From: an uncultured Archangium sp.
Lineage (GTDB): Bacteria; Myxococcota; Myxococcia; Myxococcales; Myxococcaceae
Direction of reading: 5' to 3'
Assembly (NCBI GenBank): GCA_903905455.1
Contig: CAIVGN010000128.1
Coordinates: forward strand, 1-43,564
Length of the DNA stretch: 43,564 nucleotides
In this document: positions 22,360 to 29,771 of the stretch, piece after piece
Layout of the letters: each line of letters starts with the position of its first letter
Position numbering within the stretch: position 1 is the stretch's first letter
Notes under the pieces: generated by a model
What the model was told of the DNA's origin: nothing
What the model saw: only the letters and a program-made list of their open reading frames with translations
Databases searched by the model: none
Made by a program: the position numbers and the translations under genes

Positions 22360-23437
22360 ACTTCGGCGCGGGGAAACAGCGGTGCTCGCCCGACGGGAGC
22401 TGCTCCAGCGCAAACGAGATGAGCGAGCCGAGCCCACCATCACCGGGCCGGCCGAGGATCGCCTCGCCCGACTCCGCGCTCGACAGCAGCAGGTCATGGT
22501 TCACGGCGTGAAGGCCGGTGGGAAAGGGGAACCTCGCCAGCGCCACCTGGCCCAGCGTGAAGACGTGGCCGTTGCTGTAGCGCCCCTCGAGGCGGCCGGA
22601 GAGGTCGATGCTGAAGTCCAGGAGCAACCCCATGGGGTAGCCGTCCTGCGCGAGGAAGCTCGTCGTGCTCGGCGACGAGAACCCGGTGACGCCCTCGAGC
22701 CCGCCGCCGCCGAGCGAGGTCGGGAGGCCGAAGTCGAAGGTGAGCGCTTGAGGCGCGCTCGCGCCCAGCGGCGTGAAGTCGCTGCGTTGCGACACCTGGC
22801 GCAGTCTCCCCTGGTCATCGAAGTCGAGGCTGCCGGTCGCGACCTCCTGCAGCATGCCCGGCGCGCCTCCCTCCAGCAGGACGCCGTCAGCCATGGCGTG
22901 AAACGCCCACGAGCCGGGGCCCGTCCGATTCCAGAACAACTCCACCTCGTGCGCGCGGCCCAGCAGGTCGTAGATGGTCAGCGTTGACGAGGAGTTCGCC
23001 GTGACCTGGGGACCCGACGGGTCGAAGACCTGCACCGGTGCGCTGGCATCGAGGTTGGCGTGGACCGTGACGTTCTGGGTGGGCTGCGGCGGCTGAACCG
23101 AAGGGCCCACCTCGAGCGCCGTCACGAGGGTCGAGCCGGCCATGAACCCCTGCAAGCGGTAGGGCCCGGCGCCGCGCAGGAAGCCCTCGCCGTCGACGTC
23201 GAAGTGGCCGTTGCGCGTGTAGACGACCGAGCCGCGGTCCTCGAGTTGGAAGAAGCCGGAACCCGACAACGCGAGGTCTGTGGGGTGCATCGTCTCCACG
23301 AGAGCCCCCTGGCGGTAGGCGTCGCTGCCCAGCAGCAAGCTGCAGCCCGCCTCGACGGCCCAGGCAGGTTCAGCGGTCGAACCAGGAAGCACCGCGCCGC
23401 ACCCGCTCAACAACACCACCCAGGCCCACCTGTGCAT
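22358..23437 (-). CDS. FlgE (flagellar hook)-like lipoprotein
   Basis: 359 residues from the ATG at 23437; a frame extending 17 codons further lacks support. MHRWAWVVLLSGCGA is a lipoprotein signal with Cys13. The mature part follows FlgE domain order. It has the hook/rod D1 entry (TDLALSGSGFFQLEDRGS, then YTRNGHFDVDGEGFL, about 53-87). It has the FlgE D2 domain (SSSTLTIYDLLGRAHEVELF, about 149-168, and GSWAFHAMADG). It has the second D1 half with FLAQDGYPMG, YSNGHVFTLGQVALARF and PGDGGLGSLISFALEQ (about 261-346). Both D0 helices needed to assemble a hook are gone: the signal replaces the first, and the chain stops before the second. No other flagellar genes are nearby. It looks like an exapted hook domain displayed on a membrane. 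Confidence 0.88.
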   Translation of the reverse strand: MHRWAWVVLLSGCGAVLPGSTAEPAWAVEAGCSLLLGSDAYRQGALVETMHPTDLALSGSGFFQLEDRGSVVYTRNGHFDVDGEGFLRGAGPYRLQGFMAGSTLVTALEVGPSVQPPQPTQNVTVHANLDASAPVQVFDPSGPQVTANSSSTLTIYDLLGRAHEVELFWNRTGPGSWAFHAMADGVLLEGGAPGMLQEVATGSLDFDDQGRLRQVSQRSDFTPLGASAPQALTFDFGLPTSLGGGGLEGVTGFSSPSTTSFLAQDGYPMGLLLDFSIDLSGRLEGRYSNGHVFTLGQVALARFPFPTGLHAVNHDLLLSSAESGEAILGRPGDGGLGSLISFALEQLPSGEHRCFPAPK

Positions 23438-23540
23438 GTTCCCGCTCCGTGTCGAAGACGGCGTGGACCAGAGCAAGCGGTGGACCATCTGCGGATCTCG
23501 CGGACATGCATCGTCATGCGTCAGGGAGCTGTCGCGCAGA

Positions 23541-23556
23541 GGTCACTGCGCTGACC
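23541..23556. promoter_or_regulatory. Inverted repeat in the divergent region
   Basis: GGTCA (23541-23545), six bases, TGACC (23552-23556), within the 188-base region between the hook-like lipoprotein gene and the plus-strand gene at 23626. A short repeat of this kind may be an operator for either gene, but it could also arise by chance. Confidence 0.25.
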
Positions 23557-23625
23557 GCAGACGGCGAGGCCCGGTCTTGCAGCCTTGTCTTGCGCCCCTA
23601 CCCCGCCCGGGCTGTCATCGCCCCG

Positions 23626-24360
23626 GTGAGTGACCTCTCCGCCGCGCGCATTCGCCTCGAAGGGGCGCTGGAGATCGTCGAGACGGTGACCACCTCCCTC
23701 GAGCGCGCCGAGGCCGACCTGGCGCTGGGTCACACCGAGCAGGTAGCCGCGACCCTCGCGCTGCGCGACGAACCCCGCACGCTGCACGCGCGGGCCGCCC
23801 TCGAGCGGTTGCTGGACGACGAGCCCGCGCTGGGCCCGGTGCTGGAGCGCTTCTCGAGCGCGAAGCGGGCGCTCGACGGCCGCGTCAGGGCACGGGCCGC
23901 GCTGCTGGGCCTCGAGGGCGAAGCGGTGAACACCGCGCTCGAGACGCTCCACGCCGAGCCCCTGCTCTACGCGGGCCGCGTGGGCGCCTGGGGCCTGCTG
24001 CTGGTATTGGGCGTGGGCTTCGTGGTGATGGGCGTGGTGACCTGGGGAGAACGCGGCTGGGGCCTGTTCATCGCCGTCGCCGCGGCCGCCATGGCCTACG
24101 TCTTCTTCGGTGCGCCCCGCGTGGTGGTGACGCGCCGGCGCGTGTGCATCGGGCCCCAGGTGGTGCTGCTGGCCGAAGTGCGCAGCGTGCAGGTGGCGCG
24201 GGTGATCACGCGAGGCGCCAGGAACAACAGGCACGTGCACTACGAGCTGAGCTTCGAGGGCGACCCGTCGGGGCCGCGCACCTTCCGGCTCCCTGCGTTC
24301 CCCTCGAGCCTGCGTCGCGCGCTCGAAGCGACGGGCCTGCCGTGCCACTGCGCGTGGTGA
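23626..24360 (+). CDS. Membrane protein with helical N-terminus and PH-like C-terminus
   Basis: 244 residues from the GTG at 23626 (VSDLSAARIRLEGALEIVET). Upstream in-frame sequence has poor codon use and was left out. Residues 1-115 are helical and acidic (TSLERAEADLALGHTEQVAA). Two membrane helices follow at about 120-160 (AWGLLLVLGVGFVVMGVVTW and FIAVAAAAMAYVFFG). The C-terminal part (VTRRRVCIGPQVVLLAEVRS, HYELSFEG, RTFRLPAFPSSLRRALEATG) has the look of a bacterial PH domain of the YdbT/photosystem type. Function unknown; the start is the least certain part. Confidence 0.7.
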   Translation: MSDLSAARIRLEGALEIVETVTTSLERAEADLALGHTEQVAATLALRDEPRTLHARAALERLLDDEPALGPVLERFSSAKRALDGRVRARAALLGLEGEAVNTALETLHAEPLLYAGRVGAWGLLLVLGVGFVVMGVVTWGERGWGLFIAVAAAAMAYVFFGAPRVVVTRRRVCIGPQVVLLAEVRSVQVARVITRGARNNRHVHYELSFEGDPSGPRTFRLPAFPSSLRRALEATGLPCHCAW

Positions 24361-24376
24361 GGCGAAACCGCGAAGG

Positions 24377-24802
24377 TCAGTACCCGTGCTCGGCGATGTA
24401 GAGGTCGACCAGCGCGCCCTCTTCGAACCAGAACTGGCTCTGCTCGTGGCTGAACCACTTCGACTCGGGCTTGCTCTGGCGAATCTCCACCAGCACCCGG
24501 TTGGTCGCGGTGTCGACGATGGCCGCGCGCGACAGGCAGGCGCCCGTGGGCTCGTCACCGAAGCCGCCCTCGAGGCAGATCTCGTCACCCGACGCGAGGC
24601 GCCGCACGTAGATCTCCGCGAGGTACTTCGACTCGGCGCAGTTCGCCGCCGGGGCGCCGCCCGCCTTGTACCTGGCGCAGCGCTGCTCCTTGGGAGCCGG
24701 GTAGCTGGCCGCGCGGTGGGACCAGTCTTCGACCCCGCGATCGCGCGTGGAGATGCAGCCCACGCCCACCAGCGTCGTCACCACCAGCACCAGGACTTTC
24801 AC
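24377..24802 (-). CDS. Lipoprotein of unknown function
   Basis: 141 residues; the N-terminus MKVLVLVVTTLVGVGC is a lipoprotein signal with Cys16. The mature domain has four further Cys (QRCARYK, ANCAESK, EICLEGG, GACLSRA) that may form two disulfides, and a beta-rich end (NRVLVEIRQSK, FWFEEGALVDLYIAEHGY). No family recognised. Its ATG overlaps the PilZ gene stop by four bases, so a c-di-GMP signalling protein and an envelope lipoprotein are translated together. Confidence 0.8.
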   Translation of the reverse strand: MKVLVLVVTTLVGVGCISTRDRGVEDWSHRAASYPAPKEQRCARYKAGGAPAANCAESKYLAEIYVRRLASGDEICLEGGFGDEPTGACLSRAAIVDTATNRVLVEIRQSKPESKWFSHEQSQFWFEEGALVDLYIAEHGY

Positions 24803-25125
24803 ACGCCCTCCAGGAACTCGCGCGCAAAGGCCTCGAGCAACGCCGCGTCACCGGGCGAGAGATCGAGGAACCGGATGCCCATGCCGTAGCCGCGCTTGTC
24901 GGGCACGTTCACCACTTCACCGTCACATCGGATGGCTTTCTGATCGCCGGGCAGCGTGAACGCGAGCTGCACGCGGGCGCCCACCTGGTGCGGGATGGCG
25001 CGGTCGAAGTACAGGCCGCCGCTCGACACGTCGCGGGTGGAGTGCAGCGAGAAGCCGCGGGCGTCACGCACCTCGACGGCGATGACGACGTTGGCGCGGA
25101 GGGCTTGGCGTCGCTCGAAGGACAT
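24799..25125 (-). CDS. PilZ-domain c-di-GMP receptor, single domain
   Basis: 108 residues, essentially one PilZ domain. Both c-di-GMP binding motifs are present: RRQALR (about 5-10, the RxxxR element) and RDVSSGGLYF (about 31-40, the D/N-x-S-x-x-G element). So it should bind c-di-GMP. Single PilZ domains relay c-di-GMP levels to motility or exopolysaccharide machinery through protein contacts. Follows a second PilZ gene after 27 bases and overlaps the lipoprotein gene by four. Confidence 0.92.
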   Translation of the reverse strand: MSFERRQALRANVVIAVEVRDARGFSLHSTRDVSSGGLYFDRAIPHQVGARVQLAFTLPGDQKAIRCDGEVVNVPDKRGYGMGIRFLDLSPGDAALLEAFAREFLEGV

Positions 25126-25152
25126 GGGGAACGCAGACCTTACCTGAACGCG

Positions 25153-25623
25153 CTACTTCACGAGCTTGTGAATGCGGCGCACGGCCTCGAGATCCGGCTT
25201 GAGGAAGCGCACGCGCACCCCGCCGTCGGCCCCCAGCGGCCCCAGCACTTCACCCTCGAGCAGCAGGGGCTCGGTGGGCTCGTCGGGGAGGAAGAGCTTG
25301 AGGGTCAGCCGGGTTCCCTTCTTCGGCGTGGCGCCCCCGCTGATCGACAAGCCGAAGGTCGACAGGTCGTGCGTGATGAGCCGCATCGTCTCTTCGCCCG
25401 AGCCGGCGTCTGCCTCGAGCGCGAGACCCACGTTCACCCTCGGCGTGGCCCGGCGCTCGCGGAAGCTGCGGCGCTCACCTTCGCCCTGCTTGATGCGGTC
25501 GAAGAGCTTCACCATCGCCTCGCCGGTGTTGCTGCGGCGGTCGAGCGTCTGGGGGAGCTTCGGCGTGAGCAGCGGCAGGATCGCCTCGGGCTGAGACTTG
25601 GTGCGGGTGCGCTTCGTCGCCAT
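25153..25623 (-). CDS. PilZ-domain protein with N-terminal extension
   Basis: 156 residues from the ATG at 25623; a TTG nine bases earlier is less likely. The first 55 residues are basic and Pro-rich, with no motif (TKRTRTKSQPEAILPLLTPK). The PilZ domain follows, with the RxxxR element in RRATPRVNV (about 57-65) and DLSTFGLSISGG (about 85-96). The second motif has D-x-S-x-x-G as required for c-di-GMP. Second gene of the apparent set Gre-like, PilZ, PilZ, lipoprotein; 21 bases from the Gre-like gene. Confidence 0.9.
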   Translation of the reverse strand: MATKRTRTKSQPEAILPLLTPKLPQTLDRRSNTGEAMVKLFDRIKQGEGERRSFRERRATPRVNVGLALEADAGSGEETMRLITHDLSTFGLSISGGATPKKGTRLTLKLFLPDEPTEPLLLEGEVLGPLGADGGVRVRFLKPDLEAVRRIHKLVK

Positions 25624-25644
25624 CGACGCCAAAGGTTACGCCCT

Positions 25645-26118
25645 TCAGCGCACGGACACGAGCGTCGCGGTGGAAACTCCGCGGGGGCGGACCACCTCGA
25701 CCTCCTCGCCTTCGTGGTGCTCGAGCAGGGTGCGGGCCAGCGGAGACTCGACGTTGATGCGTCCGTCCTTGCCGTCGGCCTCGTCGGGCCCCACCAGGCG
25801 GATGACCTGCGTCTTCCCGTCTTCCCACGAAAGGGTCACCACGCTGCCGAAGCGCACCGTGCCGTCGGCCAGCGGCAACTCGACCACGCGCACGCTCTCG
25901 AGGGTCGCCTGGAGCAACGCGAGGCGGTGATCGAGCTGCGCCCGGGCCTCGGGCTCCTTGACCTGGGGCCGGGAGCTCGCGAGCTGCTGCTGTTCGGCGA
26001 CCAGCGCCTTGTACCCCCCGGGCGTCATGGGGCGCTCCTGGCCCCGCGCGGCGCGCGTCACCGGCCGGCCGAGCACCGGCGCCTCGGGCGTCTCTTCGCT
26101 GGTGAAGGCCTTGGACAC
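25645..26118 (-). CDS. Gre-family factor lacking the catalytic coiled-coil tip
   Basis: 157 residues from the GTG at 26118. This start gives VSKAFTSEE, like the MSKAFT of many GreB-type proteins, and avoids a longer frame from ATG 26139 that overlaps the divergent gene's start. The N-terminal hairpin begins normally (TPGGYKALVAEQQQL) and the C-terminal FKBP-like domain is complete (FGSVVTLSWEDGKTQ, LVGPDEADGKDGRINVESPL). Between SSRPQV and VRVVEL the hairpin is about 20 residues shorter than in GreB. The conserved acidic tip (GDxSENAEY, whose Asp and Glu activate RNA cleavage) is missing. It should bind the RNA polymerase secondary channel but not stimulate transcript cleavage. Confidence 0.85.
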   Translation of the reverse strand: MSKAFTSEETPEAPVLGRPVTRAARGQERPMTPGGYKALVAEQQQLASSRPQVKEPEARAQLDHRLALLQATLESVRVVELPLADGTVRFGSVVTLSWEDGKTQVIRLVGPDEADGKDGRINVESPLARTLLEHHEGEEVEVVRPRGVSTATLVSVR

Positions 26119-26137
26119 GAGGTGGAGTGTAGCCCCC

Positions 26138-27028
26138 ATGAAGCTCGAGACGCCGCTGTCGAAGAAGCTGGGCCTCAAGTACCCGTTCGTCGCCGCCCCC
26201 ATGTTCCTCATCTCCAACAAGGAGATGGTGCTCGCCTGCGCCGAGGCGGGGATCCTGGGGTGCATGCCGTCGCTCAACGCGCGCACCCCGGAACAGTTCC
26301 GCGAAGACCTCGCGTGGCTCCGCGCGAAGACGGACAAGCCCATCGGCATCAACCTGACCATCGGCCTCACGCCGCCCGAGCGCATCGAGCAGGACCTCGC
26401 CGCGTGCCTCGAGTTCGACGTGCCGGTGCTCGTCACCAGCTACGGCAACCCCACCGAGCTGGTGAAGCGCGCGCACGAGAAGCAGCGCCTGGTGTTCCAC
26501 GACGTCATCTCGCTGCAGCACGGGAAGAAGGCCGTGGGCGCGGGGGTGGACGCGATCATCGCCGTGGGCGCGGGCGCCGGGGGCCACGCGGGGCGCATCT
26601 CCCCCTTCGTGCTCGTGCCGTGGCTCAAGGAAGAACTCAAGGTGCCGATCATCGCCGCCGGCTGCATCAGTGACGGGCGCCAGGTGGTCGCCTCGCTGAG
26701 CCTGGGCGCCGAGCTCTGCTACCTGGGCACCCGGTTCATCGCCTCGACCGAGTGCGGGGCCGTCGACGCGTACAAGAAGATGGTCGTCGACGCCGGGCCG
26801 GAAGACGTCGTCTACACCGACGCCGTGTCGGGCATTCACGCCAACTTCTTGAAGGCCACCGTGCCCGAGAACTTCGTCGCCGACCGCTCGCACGAAGGCG
26901 CGAAGCGCTGGAAGGACATCTGGAGCGCGGGGCAAGGCGTGGGCCTCATCCACGAGATCAAGCCCATCGGGGCCATCGTCGAAGACCTCGCGCGCGAGGC
27001 CCACGACACCCTGCAGGGGTTGCTGTGA
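26138..27028 (+). CDS. Nitronate monooxygenase / NPD-type FMN oxidoreductase
   Basis: 296 residues from the ATG at 26138, with GGTGGAG as ribosome-binding site at about 26121-26127. TIM-barrel FMN protein: FVAAPMFLISNKEMVLACAEAG, a Met-rich substrate lid region, GINLTIGLTPPERIEQDL, the phosphate/FMN-binding GAGAGGHAGR at about 147-156, and IIAAGCISDGRQV with SLGAELCYLGTRF. Nitronate monooxygenases oxidise nitronates such as 3-nitropropionate; related enzymes act as enoyl-ACP reductases (FabK), so substrate is not certain. Coupled to the deformylase gene by a four-base overlap. The divergent Gre-like gene starts 19 bases upstream. Confidence 0.9.
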   Translation: MKLETPLSKKLGLKYPFVAAPMFLISNKEMVLACAEAGILGCMPSLNARTPEQFREDLAWLRAKTDKPIGINLTIGLTPPERIEQDLAACLEFDVPVLVTSYGNPTELVKRAHEKQRLVFHDVISLQHGKKAVGAGVDAIIAVGAGAGGHAGRISPFVLVPWLKEELKVPIIAAGCISDGRQVVASLSLGAELCYLGTRFIASTECGAVDAYKKMVVDAGPEDVVYTDAVSGIHANFLKATVPENFVADRSHEGAKRWKDIWSAGQGVGLIHEIKPIGAIVEDLAREAHDTLQGLL

Positions 27029-27684
27029 GGGTCGCGCTCGTCGCGCTGGTCGTGTTGAGCGGGTGCGTGAAGTCGGTGCCGGGAGGCAAGGTCATGGAAG
27101 AGAACCCCATCGTGCAGACCGGGGCCCCGGTGCTCCGCGCGAAGGCGCAGGACGTTCCCGTCGAGCAGATCGCCACGCCCGAGTTCCAGGCGCTGCTCAG
27201 CCGGATGATCGACACCATGCGCCAGGCCCCGGGCGTCGGGCTGGCGGCGCCGCAAATCGGCGTGCCCTGGCGCGTGCTGGTGCTCGAAGACCGGGAAGAG
27301 TTGATGGCGTCGCTCAGCGAGGCCGAGCGGGCGGAGCGCATGCGCGTGGTGGTCCCGGTGCGCGTGTTCATCAACCCCACGCTCACCCTCATCGGAGAAG
27401 AGAAGGCCACGTTCTTCGAGGGGTGCCTCTCCGTCGCCGGGTTCGCCGGGTTGGTGGAGCGGTCGCTGGAGGTCGAGGTCTCGGGGCTCGACGAGAAGGG
27501 GCAGCCGGCGACCTGGCGCGTGCGGGGCTGGCCCGCGCGCATCCTGCAGCACGAGGTCGATCACCTCGCGGGCACTCTCTACGTCGACCGCATGATGACC
27601 CGGAGCTTCGGGACGTTGCCCCAGGTCAAGGCGCGGTTCGGCGGGAAGCCCATCGAGCAGGTGCGGCGCGAGCTGGGGCTGTAG
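27025..27684 (+). CDS. def: Peptide deformylase with apparent lipoprotein signal
   Basis: 219 residues from the GTG at 27025, which overlaps the preceding stop (GTGA). All three deformylase motifs are intact: GVGLAAPQIG (70-79), EGCLS (132-136) with Cys134, and QHEVDHL (175-181) with His176, Glu177 and His180, so it should remove N-formyl groups from nascent proteins. The odd part is the first 14 residues, VRVALVALVVLSGC, a short lipoprotein signal with lipobox LSGC. An internal ATG at 27094 has a good GGGAGG ribosome-binding site seven bases ahead and would give a normal cytosolic enzyme of 196 residues. Either or both starts may be used. Confidence 0.85.
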   Translation: MRVALVALVVLSGCVKSVPGGKVMEENPIVQTGAPVLRAKAQDVPVEQIATPEFQALLSRMIDTMRQAPGVGLAAPQIGVPWRVLVLEDREELMASLSEAERAERMRVVVPVRVFINPTLTLIGEEKATFFEGCLSVAGFAGLVERSLEVEVSGLDEKGQPATWRVRGWPARILQHEVDHLAGTLYVDRMMTRSFGTLPQVKARFGGKPIEQVRRELGL

Positions 27685-29721
27685 TCAGTAGGTCTGCAGC
27701 AGCGCGCTCAGCTCGGATTCTTCGGGCCGGCCCTGGCCCGAGAGATCGACCTGCTGGTGCGGGTCGCTCAGCATGTCGTAGAGCCGGTGAATCGGCCGCG
27801 TCTTCCCGGGGATCTCGATCAGCTTCCACCGCGCGGTGCGCACCATGCGGTCCTTCGCGGCGATGACCGCGGCCCGGTACGAGGGCGTCAGCACCAGGTT
27901 GTGGTGGAAGGTCGCGTCCACCTCGAGCGTGTCGGCGGCGCCCGCGAGCTCCACCACCTCGGCCCGTTCGGCCTCCGTCAGCGAGGTCATCGCCTTCGCC
28001 TTGGGGAAGAACAGGTAGCAAGTCTCGGCGAACGAGGAGAGCCCGAGGTCCTTCACCTCGCCGCGCAGCAGCGGCGTGAGGCTCGTGCCCTGCATGACCT
28101 TCGGCACCGCCTCGCCCAGCAACGTGAGCAGCGTGGGCGCGACGTCCACCGAGCGGGTGAGCGCCTCGACCCGGCCCGGCGCCTGCCCCGGCACGCGGAT
28201 GAGGAAGGGGATGTGCGTGCTCTGGTCGCCGCCGAAGAAGTTGGTGCCGTGGCCCAGCGTCGAGCCCGGGTCGTAGAGATCTTCGCCGTGGTCGGTGGTG
28301 AGGATGACGATGGTGTTCTTCGAGAGCCCCCGCTGCTCGAGCTCGGCGAGCACCGTGCCCACCGTGTCGTCGAAGTCGCTCACCGCGCCGTCGTAGAGGT
28401 CGCGCACGTGCTGGATCGCCGCGGGGGCCAGCGTGGGCGCGAAGCCGGTGGTGATGAGCTCGTGCGCGTTGACCTCCACCTGGTAGCGGTGCGGCCCGTC
28501 GTAGTTCGGCGCCGAGTACTTCACGTTGAAGGGCGAGCGGGCGTTGTACGGGATGTGCGTGGGGCTCAGGAAGAGCAGGCCGAAGAACGGGCGCCTTGCC
28601 ACCACGCTCTGGTCGATGTCGTCGAAGAGCTGGTCGACCAGCGCCGCCGGCCGCGCCGCCGACGCGAGCGACGACCGCCCCGGCACCAACACGTCACCGA
28701 GGATTCCGGGCATGGCCCCGAAGAACAGCGGCACCAGCGGGTGCGCCCGCACCGTGGCCTCGAGCAGCAGCGCCTCGAAGTTCTGCACCCGCCCCACCTG
28801 CGACTTCGTGAAGCCCAGGTCCACCAGGTCGAAGCAGTTCCCCACCCAGTCCGACGAGACGAAGGTGTCGTAGCCGCGCGCCGCGAGCAGGCGCGGCACT
28901 ACCTCGGCGCGCGCGGCCACCGCGGCCACCTCGTCGCGGCTGGGGTACATGCTGCGAATGCCGTGGGCCGGGGGAAAGAGCCCGGTGAAGAAGGTCACCC
29001 ACGACTCGAGCGTGCTCGCCGTGGCCACGTGGTGGTTGGTGAAGTCGACCGCGGTCTTCGAGAAGGCGTCGATGTTCGGCGTCAGGTCGGGGTGCGCCGC
29101 GCCGTGCACGCCCACGCGATCGAAGCGCCACGAGTCGGTGGCGATGATCAACACGTTGGGCCGCGGCACGTCGGTGGCCAGCGGGGGGGCCGGCTTGCGC
29201 ATCGACAGCAACCCCAGCGCGACGAAGGCCACCGCCGAGACGAACCGCGCGCGGCGGCCCTGCACGACGTGGAGGAAGGCCACCCCGGCCAGCAGCAGGA
29301 ACAGCACGGTGAGCCCCTGCGGCACGTGCCAGCGCTGCAACGAGTACAGGTCGATCGAGGGCAGCTTGCGCGCCACCGTGTCGAGCAGCCCCGGCGCCGA
29401 GAGCAGCACCGGCCCCAGCGCGACGAGCAGCAGCACCCCGTCGGCCAGCAGCACCTGCAGCACCAGGCCCACGCGCGTTCCCGCCCGCAGGAAGGGCCGC
29501 GAGAGCAGGGTCAGCCCCAGCGCGAGCACCGCGTATGCCGGCAGGGCCCGCGCCTGGCTGAGCAACACCGTGCCCAGGTACGGGCCCCGGGCCAGGGCGG
29601 CGAAGCGATCGGCGATGCCCTCGGCGAGCGTGACGAAGGCCACCAGCGACGCCACGTACAGCGCCCCCATCAGCAGGCACTGGAGCGCGAACAACTGTCG
29701 AAAGGAGGGCCGCGGCGACAA
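27685..29721 (-). CDS. Membrane phosphotransferase or sulfatase-like protein (alkaline-phosphatase fold)
   Basis: 678 residues. The frame opens with TTG at 29721; ATG 29670 is the alternative. Five or so N-terminal membrane helices (about 10-172) precede a periplasmic catalytic domain. First metal site: IIATDSWRFDRVG with Asp196. The usual sulfatase CxPxR position is replaced by ASTLESW with Thr237 in the nucleophile place. This matches lipoteichoic-acid-synthase or EptA-type transferases rather than formylglycine sulfatases. Further metal ligands: TTDHGEDLYDP and STHIPFLIRVPG. Likely moves a phospho-group, such as phosphoethanolamine or phosphoglycerol, onto an envelope lipid or glycan. Substrate not readable. 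Confidence 0.88.
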   Translation of the reverse strand: MSPRPSFRQLFALQCLLMGALYVASLVAFVTLAEGIADRFAALARGPYLGTVLLSQARALPAYAVLALGLTLLSRPFLRAGTRVGLVLQVLLADGVLLLVALGPVLLSAPGLLDTVARKLPSIDLYSLQRWHVPQGLTVLFLLLAGVAFLHVVQGRRARFVSAVAFVALGLLSMRKPAPPLATDVPRPNVLIIATDSWRFDRVGVHGAAHPDLTPNIDAFSKTAVDFTNHHVATASTLESWVTFFTGLFPPAHGIRSMYPSRDEVAAVAARAEVVPRLLAARGYDTFVSSDWVGNCFDLVDLGFTKSQVGRVQNFEALLLEATVRAHPLVPLFFGAMPGILGDVLVPGRSSLASAARPAALVDQLFDDIDQSVVARRPFFGLLFLSPTHIPYNARSPFNVKYSAPNYDGPHRYQVEVNAHELITTGFAPTLAPAAIQHVRDLYDGAVSDFDDTVGTVLAELEQRGLSKNTIVILTTDHGEDLYDPGSTLGHGTNFFGGDQSTHIPFLIRVPGQAPGRVEALTRSVDVAPTLLTLLGEAVPKVMQGTSLTPLLRGEVKDLGLSSFAETCYLFFPKAKAMTSLTEAERAEVVELAGAADTLEVDATFHHNLVLTPSYRAAVIAAKDRMVRTARWKLIEIPGKTRPIHRLYDMLSDPHQQVDLSGQGRPEESELSALLQTY

Positions 29722-29771
29722 GGGACGCGGCTCGTACTCCTATTGCGCGGCCCACGGCGCGCCGATCGACG

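Noticed and set aside
22358-24360. Part of a flagellar operon
   Set aside because: Only one hook-like gene is present, it lacks the assembly helices, and its neighbours are not flagellar.
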